The notes beneath the pieces were generated by a model that saw only the letters and a program-made list of their open reading frames with translations, was not told where the DNA came from and made no database searches. From contig OZ253546.1 in the NCBI GenBank assembly GCA_965262585.1, positions 868,001 through 932,000 of the forward strand: a stretch of 64,000 bases of DNA, read 5' to 3'. Both the position numbers and the translations under genes were made by a program. The DNA comes from JAHRAW01 sp965262585 (GTDB lineage Bacteria; Pseudomonadota; Gammaproteobacteria; Arenicellales; Poriferihabitantaceae). How positions within the stretch are numbered: the stretch's first letter is position 1; each line of letters begins with the position of its first letter. Positions 40,228 to 50,821 of the stretch are shown piece by piece.

Positions 40228-40246
40228 CCCCGAAGGCACCGAGTTA
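40228..40246 (-). pseudogene. 16S rRNA micro-fragment H (~19 bp)
   Basis: CCCGAAGGCACCGAGTTA matches the 16S segment at 43188-43206 of the complete gene. It is short, but it lies exactly at the boundary between two cargo blocks, where the other boundaries also carry 16S pieces, and it provides the TAA stop codon of the SHMT-like gene. Confidence 0.6.
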
Positions 40247-41599
40247 ATTAAGTTTCGGCAGTCCCTTGCCATAACAGTAATATATATCTTGATATTTCTC
40301 TCTTAGAAGCATTACCTTACTCTTCACCGTGAGTAAGCATTTCTCGGTACCAGCTTCAACTGCTTCATAAATTAAATTTGCAAGCAATTTTATATCCGAC
40401 GCACAGAATCCATACCGCGTTATTTCAGCGGTGCCGATTCTAACCCCGCTAAGCACAGCATCAGCGGTGTCCTTATCAAAAGGAGTTAGCATTTTGTTCA
40501 CCATTATGTTGGACAGGGCTAATTTTTCAGCGACCTCCTGCCCAGTGCCATATTTTGCGACATCAACCAAAATTTGGTGTGTACCGGTAAAACCGCGATG
40601 TTTGCCAATAATTGTTATGCCCAGATTATCCAATTCAACCGCAAGCAATTTAGCATTTTCAGTTACAGCCCTCATGTAATCAGCCCCGAACTCCAGCATC
40701 TCTAAGCAGGACACAGCCAGTGCCAGCACCCTATTTATTTGATGCGAACCCGTGAATACGGGAAAGATATTGTGGGCAATTTTGTTTGTTAGTTCGGGAT
40801 CGTTCCACATAATCATGCCGCTTTGAGGTCCCCCAAATGTCTTTCCGCCAGATCCAGTAAGGATTGCCGCGCCTGCCGACAACGGATTTGGGTAGCAATT
40901 CCCAGCGATTAATCCAGCTTGGTGCGCTCCATCAAAAAATAACCGCCCGTCCCACTGACTTACGAACTTGGCCATTTTCTCGATCGGGTGTGCAAACAAG
41001 GTGCTCGTTTCGCCAACTGCGACCACCTTAGGCTTATGCTTATAAGCAATGTCAAAAAAGGATTCTAAATCAATCGATAAATTTTCCTTGTCGTAGGGGA
41101 TATAGACCACTTTTCCACCCCGAGATCGAATTGGACCATCAAGCAAGTTGCTCGAATCACCGCCATTTGATTGCGACAAAGTCATCACCGTATCGCCACT
41201 GTCAATTAATGAGGTGTAGGCGATATTGCATGCAGACAGTCCTCCTAAAATTCTATGGTCCGCAAAATTGCAATTGAACAATTTCTTCAATAACTCTATG
41301 CAAATTGCCTCAATTTTGTCAACAAACTGCATGCCGGGGAAACAACGGTTTGCTGATCCAATATGTCCACCAGATGCTCTGTAGCCAAGTTTGGAAGACA
41401 AGCATTTCTGCACTAGCGGCGATGTAGGACATTCCGCAGCAATTAAATTAATGCATTCGGCGTCTCTGTAGTTGACATGAATACGTTCGAGTGCCAGAAG
41501 ATATTCAAGGATATATTCATTGTCGCTTGCATTTTGCAGGAAGTTAGAAATTTCATCTAACACTTCTACATCATGAAAATTGCCCACAGTAAAGGTCAT
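40244..41599 (-). CDS. Serine hydroxymethyltransferase-like PLP enzyme
   Basis: A 451-residue fold-type I PLP enzyme of the GlyA family. Motifs are LIAAECPTSPLVQKCLSSKL and YRASGGHIGS (compare LIASENxxS and YAEGYPG in GlyA), LFFDGAHQAGLIAG (PLP Asp/His) and the Schiff-base region LTGSGGKTFGGPQSGMI, where GlyA has TTHKTLRGPRGG. The changed active-site loop argues for a substrate other than plain serine/glycine, for example a beta-hydroxy or alpha-substituted amino acid. Its TAA stop falls in 16S micro-fragment H, so the C-terminus may be cut slightly short. It starts four bases after a LysE-type exporter gene's stop. Confidence 0.85.
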   Translation of the reverse strand: MTFTVGNFHDVEVLDEISNFLQNASDNEYILEYLLALERIHVNYRDAECINLIAAECPTSPLVQKCLSSKLGYRASGGHIGSANRCFPGMQFVDKIEAICIELLKKLFNCNFADHRILGGLSACNIAYTSLIDSGDTVMTLSQSNGGDSSNLLDGPIRSRGGKVVYIPYDKENLSIDLESFFDIAYKHKPKVVAVGETSTLFAHPIEKMAKFVSQWDGRLFFDGAHQAGLIAGNCYPNPLSAGAAILTGSGGKTFGGPQSGMIMWNDPELTNKIAHNIFPVFTGSHQINRVLALAVSCLEMLEFGADYMRAVTENAKLLAVELDNLGITIIGKHRGFTGTHQILVDVAKYGTGQEVAEKLALSNIMVNKMLTPFDKDTADAVLSGVRIGTAEITRYGFCASDIKLLANLIYEAVEAGTEKCLLTVKSKVMLLREKYQDIYYCYGKGLPKLN

Positions 41600-41603
41600 T
41601 ACT

Positions 41604-42194
41604 TCAATTCAAATAAGCATAAGCAACCGACATAACCAACAGCGCCGCCAGCGCGATGTTGATGCGCCGAAACCACTTGGGATGCGAAAAAAGCAACTGC
41701 ACGAATTGCCCACAATAACACCACATACCCTGAAAAACGAATGCCATCATAAAATTAATCGCTACGATCCAAAGGGTTGATTCCCAATAATTTGACACCA
41801 GCGAAAATTGCGAGATAGACGACATCGCCGCTATATATGCTTTGGGATTTAGCACATTCAGCAATACGCCTTGCCAAAAATGCAGTGGCTGCACTTCGCC
41901 GTCGGCGTCAAGCGGTGCGGAAGTTGCAATTTTATATGCCAAATATAAAATGTAACCGAGCATCAAAATTTTCAACCCGGTGTAAGCCGTAGAGAACTCC
42001 AGTATTACGCCGGCGCCAAATGCGCAGAGCGCGAGATTGAAAACAAACCCCAACAAAACACCGAAAAAATACGGCAACGATTTTACAAAGCCGTAGTTGA
42101 TGCCGCTATAAAATAACGAGATGACCGCGGGTCCGGGGGTGGCGAGCAGGACGAATGCAAAGACGCTCAAACCAAGCCAGTTAAAATCGTACAT
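41604..42194 (-). CDS. LysE/RhtB-family amino-acid exporter
   Basis: A 196-residue, six-helix protein beginning MYDFNWLGLSVFAFVLLATP with the TPGPAVISLFYSGINYG motif of the LysE/RhtB family and LLNVLNPKAYIAAMSSISQF in the middle. It lies immediately upstream of the SHMT-like gene (4 bp gap) and is probably co-transcribed with it, which suggests production and export of an amino-acid-like compound (inference). Upstream is a SidA/IucD stump ending ten bases before its start. Confidence 0.92.
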   Translation of the reverse strand: MYDFNWLGLSVFAFVLLATPGPAVISLFYSGINYGFVKSLPYFFGVLLGFVFNLALCAFGAGVILEFSTAYTGLKILMLGYILYLAYKIATSAPLDADGEVQPLHFWQGVLLNVLNPKAYIAAMSSISQFSLVSNYWESTLWIVAINFMMAFVFQGMWCYCGQFVQLLFSHPKWFRRINIALAALLVMSVAYAYLN

Positions 42195-42203
42195 GTTGCA
42201 CTT

Positions 42204-42596
42204 CTATCGGTTGTGTTTTGATATTACGCTTTCGCCGATACTTTTTGCACGCAGCGAAAGCAAACTAAAAGTGCCGGCATCTCCCATTCCATGAGTGACC
42301 TCACAAAGTCCATTTAGATACACGCTGGGGGCATCGGATACTTTCGGTTGCAAACTATAGTCATAGTTTACTTGGCAAAACCCATGCTCATTCTGTAAAT
42401 ATAATGAAGAAACACCGGATAAAACTTGCGGAAATGATTCATCATTCACACCGCCACCCAAATTCTTAAAGCCAGTGGATAAGATGACAAATTCATATTT
42501 TTCTACGCGATCTTCTCCAGTATATTTGCCCGATGACGTTATCAAAACTTTTCCATCGTCCTCTTTGGGTGTGGGTGATGAGTGAATGATACTACA
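42204..42596 (-). pseudogene. C-terminal stump of a lysine/ornithine N-monooxygenase (SidA/IucD/PvdA family)
   Basis: The minus-strand frame is open from 42596 and encodes VEKYEFVILSTGFKNLG, then VYLNGLCEVTHGMGDAGTFS and LLSLRAKSIGES. These correspond to the ATGF motif and the C-terminal H-G-x-G-D-x-S-L-L-S segment of flavin-dependent N-hydroxylases that start hydroxamate siderophore synthesis. The FAD- and NADPH-binding N-terminal two thirds are missing; an in-frame stop at 42599 bounds it. The cut lies about 35 bp from the 16S trailer. Confidence 0.78.
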
Positions 42597-42630
42597 TTAA
42601 AATATAATTTAATATAGCACATTATACAAT

Positions 42631-42660
42631 AATCAAGCAAATTGTGTGGACGCTCCGAAA
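42631..42660 (-). other. 16S trailer arm of the RNase III processing stem
   Basis: On the rRNA strand this arm (CGGAGCGTCCACACAATTTG, then CTTGATT) is complementary over about 26 bp, with a few G-U pairs, to the leader arm at 44344-44371 (AATCAAGCAGATTGTGTGGG). Together they form the double-stranded stalk from which precursor 16S is released. The same arm is kept beside fragments B, E and F. Confidence 0.88.
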
Positions 42661-42680
42661 CATCTTCACCTCTTTTTGGT

Positions 42681-44232
<1,552 letters not shown>

Positions 44233-44343
44233 CAGTTAAGTTTGCTGCCCCGCTACGAAAAATCCGAAGCGAAACAATAATTTTATGAAAATCAACACCT
44301 TACGGCATAAATTTCCACATACTGGATGAGAGATTCCGACGAA

Positions 44344-44448
44344 TCGAAGCGCCCACACAATCTGCTTGATTTGGTTGTAAAAGAACAGGGACAGCACGGA
44401 TGCGATGTCCGGGAGCGCGGATTATACGCAAAAAAACCGCTGGGTCAA
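44344..44448 (-). promoter_or_regulatory. 16S rRNA promoter, boxA and leader stem arm
   Basis: The minus strand carries TTGACC (44448-44443), a 16 bp spacer and TATAAT (44426-44421), followed by a G/C-rich discriminator CCGCGCTCCC that is typical of stringently controlled rRNA promoters. A boxA-like TGTTCTTTTACAA lies at 44375-44387, and the processing-stem leader arm at 44344-44371. The 8036-8133 region repeats this arrangement in diverged form. The rest of 44233-44534 is untranscribed or leader sequence with no gene. Confidence 0.9.
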
Positions 44449-44534
44449 GAAACTTTGCCTCTTTTTTGACAAATTTGTGGAATTCCTCGGTGCCGGATAG
44501 GTTGCAAGTCCGGTTTTGGGCGCCTGATTGGTCA

Positions 44535-45683
44535 TTATCGCAGGGTTCGGGCAAATGTTCGGAGGTCATCTAGTAGCAGTTTCGGCTCTTCCATTGCCGC
44601 GAAATGGCCGCCACGGGGCATTTCGGTCCAGCGGGTTATGTTATAGACGCGCTCGGCGTAGGAGCGCGGTGGCCAGGACAGGAGTTCTTTGGGGAACAAC
44701 GCGGCGGCGGTGGGAACTTCGACGCGCTTGCCCTGCGGGGACAATATGCGCCCACCTTCTTCGCGGCGGCCGTAGTAGATCCAGGACGCGGTGTTGAAGG
44801 TGCGCGTTACCAGATAGACCATGATGTTGGTCAGCAGCGTGTCTTTGGAATGAGCGCTTTCGATGTTGTCGCCGTCGGTGTCAGACCACGAGTTGAATTT
44901 TTCGATGAGCCATGCGGCGACGCCAACCGGGCTGTCCATCATGGCGTAACTCAAGGTTTGCGGCTTGGTCGCCTGCTGGGTTCGATAGCCGTTTTCCATG
45001 CTTTGTTCGCGCCTGAATCCGGCCGCCCACGCTTCTTCTTCCGCGCCTTGCGGGCCGCCGGGATGGCGCATGGTCATGATGTTGATATGGATTGCGCGGC
45101 AGTTGGGGGCGTGGTCAAACCCGAGCCAGGATGAAATCGCACCGCCCCAGTCGCCGCCCTGGGCGAGGTAGTTGTTATAACCGAGCACATCGGTCATCAA
45201 TGCGTTGAACACGCCGGCCATTTTTCGCGGGCCCCAGGGGCGTGGCGGTCGAGCGGAGAAACCGAATCCGGGCAGGGAGGGCGCAATGACATGGAAGGAA
45301 TCGTCGGCGCTACCGCCGAAGCGTTGCGGATGCGCCAGCGGTTCAATGAGGTCTAAAAACTCCACCACCGAGCCGGGCCAGCCATGGGAAATAATCAACG
45401 GCATGGGCGCCGGGCCGCTGCCTTTTTCATGGATGAAGTGCAAATCTATGCCGTCCACCGCAACGCTGTGGTGCGCGAAACGGTTGATCTCGGCTTCGTG
45501 CTTGCGCCAGTCGTATTCCTCCAACCAATACGCGCAAAACTCTTTCATGTAATCCAGATTGGCGCCATAAGCCCAGCCGCCGTCATCGGGCATCTCGTGC
45601 CAGGGATATTCCGCAACCCGAGTGTGGATGCGCTTGAGGACGGCGTCGGGGATGTCGAGATGCAAAGGTCGGACAGGGGTCAT
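44535..45683 (-). CDS. Epoxide hydrolase (microsomal-type, EHN domain)
   Basis: The start is ATG 45683 (MTPVRPLHLDIPDAVLKRIH); the longer frame overlaps the VWA gene. The 382-residue protein has the N-terminal EHN domain (WHEMPDDGGWAYGANLDYMK) and an alpha/beta hydrolase core: LIISHGWPGSVVEFLD with the HGWPG oxyanion motif, the nucleophile Asp in AQGGDWGGAISSW, and a C-terminal GGHFAAMEEP with the catalytic His. It opens epoxides to diols. It is 44 bp downstream of the VWA/ExbB gene set and may be co-transcribed, but its link to that system is unclear. Confidence 0.92.
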   Translation of the reverse strand: MTPVRPLHLDIPDAVLKRIHTRVAEYPWHEMPDDGGWAYGANLDYMKEFCAYWLEEYDWRKHEAEINRFAHHSVAVDGIDLHFIHEKGSGPAPMPLIISHGWPGSVVEFLDLIEPLAHPQRFGGSADDSFHVIAPSLPGFGFSARPPRPWGPRKMAGVFNALMTDVLGYNNYLAQGGDWGGAISSWLGFDHAPNCRAIHINIMTMRHPGGPQGAEEEAWAAGFRREQSMENGYRTQQATKPQTLSYAMMDSPVGVAAWLIEKFNSWSDTDGDNIESAHSKDTLLTNIMVYLVTRTFNTASWIYYGRREEGGRILSPQGKRVEVPTAAALFPKELLSWPPRSYAERVYNITRWTEMPRGGHFAAMEEPKLLLDDLRTFARTLR

Positions 45684-45727
45684 GTTGTGATTGCTTGGAT
45701 GCTTTTGCTGAAAGAATGTCGCCGGTG

Positions 45728-46714
45728 TCAGCTGCAGATGTTTCCGGGCTCGATGATTTCGCTTCTGCGGTTTAGTCCAAGAGCGATGAATGCGCCACGG
45801 TTGCGGCGGGCTACTTCGCGCATCAGGATGGCGAAGCGACACCATGTAGGGGTTGTAGAGGTTTCCTGTTGGAAGCCGATGCCGTGAATTCGGGCCCTGG
45901 GCTGGCCGGTTTCGGGGTCGCGGTTCAGTTGGGAAATGGTGTCCAGCACCGGGTCGTAGGATGAACCGGTGTAGTCGTCGCCGAATATGTAGATAGCGAG
46001 TTTATCGGTGCGTTTGGCGTAGGTGCGAAGCGCCCGTTCCAATCCTTCCACCGGGCTGCTGTTGGAAAAACTTCCCCAGGATCTCATGTACGACAGCACC
46101 GACTTTCTTCGCCCCGGGGTATCGGGTATCCACTGACCGGCGTAACTTTTTATCGGATAAGTGCCGTTGTCATTCATGATCTGAAACCCCTTCACCCGTG
46201 GATGAATGGTGAGGACGTTTTCCAGTTCGGCGATGACGCGCGGCCATATTTCTTTCATGCTCCCGGAAGTGTCTATGATAAAGATGATGTAATTGCTGTC
46301 CACCGGAATACCGCCCACCTTAACCACTTCGTCCGTGGTCGCGTTGTTGGGGGCTTCTTTGCGCGCTACCACATCGGTTTTTATTTGCAGAATCTTTGCT
46401 CGGGCGCGCGCTTCGGCCAGTTGTTGTTTCACCCCGGTCAAGCCCGGATTCGATACCGCAATTTCCCGAATTTTGGCTTCCATGCTATGGCTTTGCTCGA
46501 GCAGGCTATCGCGTTCTTGTTCGCTGATGGTTTTTCTTTTTTTCTCGGTGGCGATGCTTCCCAGCAAGTTTTTTATCTGCTCGATATCCGGCGCGCCGCC
46601 GGCCACATCCGTTTTTGACAACAACACCAGCAATACCATCGCCGCAAACCCGCAGCAAATCACATCGAGGAAAGAGAGGCTGAATATTTCGCTGTTTTTT
46701 CGGCTGACTTTCAT
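45728..46714 (-). CDS. ExbD-like membrane anchor fused to a von Willebrand A domain (first of two)
   Basis: A 328-residue protein. Residues 1-35 hold one transmembrane helix preceded by SLSFLDVICCGFAAMVLLVL, which lines up with the ExbD/TolR/MotB pattern (P-x-x-D-V-hydrophobic), including the Asp that carries protons in those proteins. A coiled-coil region (residues ~40-125) follows, then a VWA domain with the MIDAS motif FIIDTSGSM near residue 150. A C-terminal half lacking any peptidoglycan-binding domain completes it. It lies 19 bp after the second VWA gene. The presumed topology is N-terminus in, VWA in the periplasm. No described family name is claimed. Confidence 0.85.
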   Translation of the reverse strand: MKVSRKNSEIFSLSFLDVICCGFAAMVLLVLLSKTDVAGGAPDIEQIKNLLGSIATEKKRKTISEQERDSLLEQSHSMEAKIREIAVSNPGLTGVKQQLAEARARAKILQIKTDVVARKEAPNNATTDEVVKVGGIPVDSNYIIFIIDTSGSMKEIWPRVIAELENVLTIHPRVKGFQIMNDNGTYPIKSYAGQWIPDTPGRRKSVLSYMRSWGSFSNSSPVEGLERALRTYAKRTDKLAIYIFGDDYTGSSYDPVLDTISQLNRDPETGQPRARIHGIGFQQETSTTPTWCRFAILMREVARRNRGAFIALGLNRRSEIIEPGNICS

Positions 46715-46733
46715 ACCGACCCCATAATTTGTT

Positions 46734-47804
46734 TCACGGCCACGACCCCGCCGGACTGATCATCATGCCGGTAGTGGTTGCGGCCCACAACCAATAAGCA
46801 TACGCCGCATCCGGGTCGCCTTCGATGGGTAGCAGCACCGTGTTAACTTTGGCGTTGGCGGAACTCTTGAAATATCGAATCGCCGAGTAAAACAACGCTT
46901 TGCGGCATTTACCACTGACATTATTTTTGCTGCTAATGCCGCACGCTTTGATTCTTGTCAGCGTCGACAGTGGCCCTTTGGTGGGCAGGCTGTCGGTGAT
47001 GACATAAATATCGGTGGGGCGAATCGCATTGTTTTTGACCAACGCCAACGCCGCATGGAGGTTGGTGGCATCCGTGGGATGCAGTTTTTCCAGCGCATCG
47101 GACACCACTGAACGAGCATCCGCATCATCGCCGCTTCGCCATTTCCGGTCCGGCAGAAAATCCGCTTTGGCGTTGTAGTGAATAACCATATACTCGCTGC
47201 CTTCGGGGATTCGGTCGAGTATCCAATGCGCAACCGCAACCGCCCGTTGCCATTTGGGCGCGGCTTTTTTGGCGGCGATGTTGGATGCCTTGATTTTCAC
47301 GATGTCCACAAGGCGTTCGTCTGCCATGGATGCGCTGTTGTCCAGCAAAATCAATATGCGCCGCCCGCTTACGCGCAAGCCGATTAAATGTTCCTCGTAG
47401 ATTTTTTCTTTGCTTGATTCGGTTTTTTGCGGGGTTTCGGCTTGTTGTTTTTGCCGCGCTAGTTCTTGCTCCAAGTCGGCAATTTCTTTGATCAGTCGTG
47501 TGAGTTCATCCACCGTTGCGCCGGCTTCTTCGTCGGATTGCGCCGAACGCCGTATCTGCTCCCGCAATTTTTGTTTCAACGCTTCGAGTTGCGCCGACAA
47601 CTCGCGGTTGTTCGACTCGATGGTTTTGATTTCACTTCGTATGCCGGCCAGTTCGTCGTGCATGGTGTCGAGTTCCGTATCAGGCTCTTCGGAATGATAT
47701 TTCACCAGCATAAAAATCAGGATGATGGCGCCCAGGCCGCAGGCCATGATGTCCAAAAACGCGAGATTAAAACCCGCCGGCCTGCGCTGTGACGACCAGC
47801 GCAT
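46734..47804 (-). CDS. ExbD-like membrane anchor fused to a von Willebrand A domain (second of two)
   Basis: A 356-residue protein built like its neighbour: an N-terminal FNLAFLDIMACGLGAIILIF helix with an ExbD-type Asp, then a long coiled coil (residues ~45-125) rich in Glu/Gln/Lys. A VWA domain follows, with the MIDAS variant LILLDNSASM near residue 153 and the later VITDSLPTKG strand. Its start overlaps the stop of the ExbB-like gene by one base (TAATG), so stator and anchor are translationally coupled, as exbB-exbD and tolQ-tolR often are. The two VWA proteins may form a heterodimer. Confidence 0.85.
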   Translation of the reverse strand: MRWSSQRRPAGFNLAFLDIMACGLGAIILIFMLVKYHSEEPDTELDTMHDELAGIRSEIKTIESNNRELSAQLEALKQKLREQIRRSAQSDEEAGATVDELTRLIKEIADLEQELARQKQQAETPQKTESSKEKIYEEHLIGLRVSGRRILILLDNSASMADERLVDIVKIKASNIAAKKAAPKWQRAVAVAHWILDRIPEGSEYMVIHYNAKADFLPDRKWRSGDDADARSVVSDALEKLHPTDATNLHAALALVKNNAIRPTDIYVITDSLPTKGPLSTLTRIKACGISSKNNVSGKCRKALFYSAIRYFKSSANAKVNTVLLPIEGDPDAAYAYWLWAATTTGMMISPAGSWP

Positions 47805-48607
47805 TAATTTTTCTCGATACGATTTAGCAGAAATTCTTCACAATAAGACTGAGTATCCACCACCAATTTATCCTGCAGACGCTGCAGTTCATGCAAAAGA
47901 AACATCAGAAGGATGCTGATAACCAAAGCCACCAGCGTGGAGTTGAACGCCACACCGAGGCTATTGGTCATCCCGGAAATGTCCCCGGCAAGGGCTTGAT
48001 CGGCTTGAGAAAGCGCCTGCCCGATGCCGCGCACGGTGCCGATAAAACCGATGGACGGGATCGCCCAGATCAGATACCGGATCATGGAGTTGCCGGATTC
48101 GATGCGCGCCGCAAGGGCTTCGACGCCGGTGACGATGGCGTCGGAAGTGTTCTGCACATCTTCGGTGGCGATGTAGCGGCGCGCCGCGGTGCTCAGGGTT
48201 TTAATCAGCGGCGTATTGCGCGTCTCCTCATCCTCTATTTTTTCAAACTCCCGCAACGCCGCCTGCATTTCCCGCATGGTGAAACTTTGCGTCGAATCTT
48301 TTCCTTCTTCATCCATAATAAGTTTCATGCCAAACAGGTAGCGATGCTTGGCAATCGCGTAGCACTTCTCGAGGATGAGGTAGATGCCCCAGAACATCAG
48401 GATAATGCAGACCTCCTGTTCGTAGTCTTTTAAGATAATCGACAGCGTGCGAGTCGCCGACAGCCCTTGCTGCTGCGCCGCCAACAATGCTTGCTCGGCA
48501 TGCGGCCAAATGATCGCAACATAAACCGCGTGCACGCTCATCGCGCTGACCGCCAGGGCGATTACGGACCTCAATATACCGGCCATACCAGACATCATCG
48601 ACATCAC
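47804..48607 (-). CDS. MotA/TolQ/ExbB-family proton channel protein
   Basis: A 267-residue inner-membrane protein with three or four helices. The family core is near the C-terminus: MIRYLIWAIPSIGFIGTVRG, then IGQALSQADQ, followed by AFNSTLVALVISILLMFLLH. The IPSIGFIGTVxGI motif and the small-residue/Thr pattern of the last helix are those of TolQ/ExbB proton channels. A cytoplasmic loop of ~100 residues lies between helices 1-2 and the core. It overlaps the downstream VWA gene by one base. It should use proton motive force to act on its ExbD-like partners. Confidence 0.9.
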   Translation of the reverse strand: MMSMMSGMAGILRSVIALAVSAMSVHAVYVAIIWPHAEQALLAAQQQGLSATRTLSIILKDYEQEVCIILMFWGIYLILEKCYAIAKHRYLFGMKLIMDEEGKDSTQSFTMREMQAALREFEKIEDEETRNTPLIKTLSTAARRYIATEDVQNTSDAIVTGVEALAARIESGNSMIRYLIWAIPSIGFIGTVRGIGQALSQADQALAGDISGMTNSLGVAFNSTLVALVISILLMFLLHELQRLQDKLVVDTQSYCEEFLLNRIEKN

Positions 48608-48614
48608 CTCTTGG

Positions 48615-48767
48615 TTAAATGTCCACCGGAAAAGTCACCGGACTGTTGAGGCTGACGGAATACGGTTCGCCGTCAGCGGTGGCGTCGAACATCGGGGCTT
48701 GAAGCAGCAACAACGCAACCCCAAGCAACCCCAGCGCAACCCAAATAATACGCCGCTTCATCGTCAT
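48615..48767 (-). CDS. Small membrane protein, 50 residues
   Basis: ATG 48767 has a strong GGGAGGA ribosome-binding site five bases upstream; TAA is at 48617-48615. The product begins MTMKRRIIWVALGLLGVALL and has one hydrophobic helix or signal anchor, followed by a ~27-residue polar tail (APMFDATADGEPYSVSLNSP). It lies between the SUMF1-domain gene (20 bp) and the ExbB-like gene (7 bp) and so is part of that operon. I do not recognise the family. It could be a periplasmic subunit of the channel complex. Confidence 0.75.
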   Translation of the reverse strand: MTMKRRIIWVALGLLGVALLLLQAPMFDATADGEPYSVSLNSPVTFPVDI

Positions 48768-48787
48768 GATTGTCCTCCCATTGTCAT

Positions 48788-50821
48788 TCATTCTTTGCCA
48801 TACAAGTAGCGCGCCACGCGAAAACCCAAATCATCGCGTCCGCCCGACAAGCCATCCCGAAAACTCGAACGCAGGTCCGTTATGGACGCCGAACGAAAGT
48901 TTGCGCCTTTGATCGTTCGTTCATAGCCAACCCCATCATCAGCCTCGACGCCGAATGGATTGACCTCAACCAGCCCCGGTTTGGGGGGGCGTAAATCGTA
49001 GATGTCGTGCACCCATTCGCTGACGTTTCCGGCCATATCATACAATCCCGCCGCATCCGCCACAAACGAAGCCACTGGCGCAACATCGACAAAGCCGTCG
49101 TTGTAGCGGGGAATGAATTTCGACACGCGCCCTTTGGCACTTTGGTCGGCAAAGTTGCCGCTTTTTGCGGGGATGGTGGTGTCATCGCCCCACACAAATC
49201 TGGCTATCTTGCCACGCCCCGCCACCCGCGCCAGCCATTCCCATTCCGCTTCGGACAACAAGCGGTAGCCGTCGGCGGTTGCATCAAAGTCGCGCAGTTG
49301 CCCGCCGGTAAAATCGTATACCGGTTGCAACCCGTCTCGAACGCTCATCCAGTTGCAAAACTCGGCCGCTTCCCGCCACGATACATTTCGCATCGGAAGA
49401 TTTTTCCCGGTGGGTTGCAGCGGTTTATACATGGCAAACTGTTCTTCGGTGATTTCGGTGATGCTGACATAAAACGACTTGGTCAGATTAATTTCCCGCT
49501 GGAATTCATTGGCGCGCCGGGCTTTGTCCTTGTTGGATGCGCCCATGGTGAAGCGGTTTGGAAATTGCGCGCCGGGGTCAAAAAATTTCAGGGTAACACC
49601 GGCGGCGGCGTTTATAACCGGCTTTGCCTCGGACAGGCGCGCCACCAATTCGGTCGCCAGTTTTTCATCCACCAAAAGCGGCGCGGCAGCGGACGGTGTT
49701 AGCGAAAGTTCCACGCTTCGATAACCCGCGCGTTGCAGGGTAATTTTTTGTCGCAACGCTTGCAAATAAAGCGTCTGCGGCGTAACGCCCGCCGCCTTGC
49801 CGTTGATGAACAGGTCTGCGGGCGGCGTGCTGCGAATGACCACCTCGCCGATTTCCTTTTCCAGTTCCAATGCAATTTCCACCGACTGATGCGCTTTCAA
49901 CACCACTTCCCGGGACTGTGGAAAATAACCCGGTTTCTCGTAGCGAATAATGTGCCGCCTACCCGCCGCCAGCGACAGCGAAGGAACGACCTCGGTCGCC
50001 ACGCCATTGACGCGCAAAACACCGCCGGCGGGGGACACCCGAATGCGCGCCGAGGTTTGGTTCAGCGTGAGCCGATAATCGCGCGCGACCTCGCTTCGGG
50101 CATTGGTGACGGTGATTTCTTCTTCGACATTTTGATACCCTTCCAACGCCACCCGCACGCGGTATAACCCGCCCGCCAGAGTCGTTATCCGAATCGGCGT
50201 CCGGCCTTTTTCTTCGTCGTTGATCGCCACCCGCGCACCCGCCGGTTCGGAACGGATGTCGATGATGCCGGCGACCGGCGTAAGGTCGAGGTGGTGGGTT
50301 AGGTCTTCCCCTCGTTGCACCTCAAGTTGCACGGTTTGCGGGCGGTAAAATTCGTTGTCCACCGCAATGCTCACCGCGCCCGGCAAAAACTCCCGTTCAA
50401 ACTGCGCGGCGGTGTCGGCATACACGCCGTCGACATGCCATCTGGTTTGCGGAAGCGGCGGCTCGGTGGTTACCACCACTCGCACCGGTGCTTCCCGCAT
50501 TTCAACCAACAAAGGAGACGCGCTCTTTTCCAAATCCACATCCAGCGTGCGGCTGATAAATCCGTGGGAGGAAAAGCGCAAAGTCGCTTGCTTGCCGAAA
50601 ATATAGGCGGCGTCGAAAAGCACCACCCCAACGCCGTCGGACACGGACACCGAGGAATGGTTTGCAGCCGATTGCGGCGCGATCTGAAAAGAGACGGCGT
50701 GCACCCAATAAACCAACGGCAGAACTACCGCAAACAGCCATACTCCCGCGAGCGCACCGAGCAGAATTTTTGCCCGGAAACTTCGCTTGGCGGTTTTCAG
50801 TTTTTGGTCAAGCGCGTTCAA
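48788..50821 (-). CDS. Membrane-anchored PEGA-repeat protein with SUMF1/FGE-sulfatase C-terminal domain
   Basis: A 677-residue protein: one N-terminal helix (KILLGALAGVWLFAVVLPLV), then about four PEGA-type beta domains (for example IDIRSEPAGARVAINDEEKG and VVIRSTPPADLFINGKAAGV). A C-terminal formylglycine-generating-enzyme fold (residues ~430-677) has YRLLSEAEWEWLARVAGRG, LYDMAGNVSEWVHD and LGFRVAR. The paired catalytic cysteines of true FGE are not visible, so it is more likely a binding or scaffold domain than an oxidase. Its start overlaps the stop of the NERD-domain gene by ATGA. PEGA domains suggest contact with extracytoplasmic glycans or proteins (inference). Confidence 0.88.
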   Translation of the reverse strand: MNALDQKLKTAKRSFRAKILLGALAGVWLFAVVLPLVYWVHAVSFQIAPQSAANHSSVSVSDGVGVVLFDAAYIFGKQATLRFSSHGFISRTLDVDLEKSASPLLVEMREAPVRVVVTTEPPLPQTRWHVDGVYADTAAQFEREFLPGAVSIAVDNEFYRPQTVQLEVQRGEDLTHHLDLTPVAGIIDIRSEPAGARVAINDEEKGRTPIRITTLAGGLYRVRVALEGYQNVEEEITVTNARSEVARDYRLTLNQTSARIRVSPAGGVLRVNGVATEVVPSLSLAAGRRHIIRYEKPGYFPQSREVVLKAHQSVEIALELEKEIGEVVIRSTPPADLFINGKAAGVTPQTLYLQALRQKITLQRAGYRSVELSLTPSAAAPLLVDEKLATELVARLSEAKPVINAAAGVTLKFFDPGAQFPNRFTMGASNKDKARRANEFQREINLTKSFYVSITEITEEQFAMYKPLQPTGKNLPMRNVSWREAAEFCNWMSVRDGLQPVYDFTGGQLRDFDATADGYRLLSEAEWEWLARVAGRGKIARFVWGDDTTIPAKSGNFADQSAKGRVSKFIPRYNDGFVDVAPVASFVADAAGLYDMAGNVSEWVHDIYDLRPPKPGLVEVNPFGVEADDGVGYERTIKGANFRSASITDLRSSFRDGLSGGRDDLGFRVARYLYGKE

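Noticed and set aside
40087..40272. 61-codon minus-strand frame between the M20 stump and the SHMT-like gene
   Set aside because: It begins inside the SHMT-like gene and the 16S scrap, has no ribosome-binding site and no recognisable features.
48788..50821. Calling the SUMF1-domain protein a sulfatase-activating formylglycine-generating enzyme
   Set aside because: The fold motifs are present but the paired catalytic cysteines are not visible, and no sulfatase gene is nearby.
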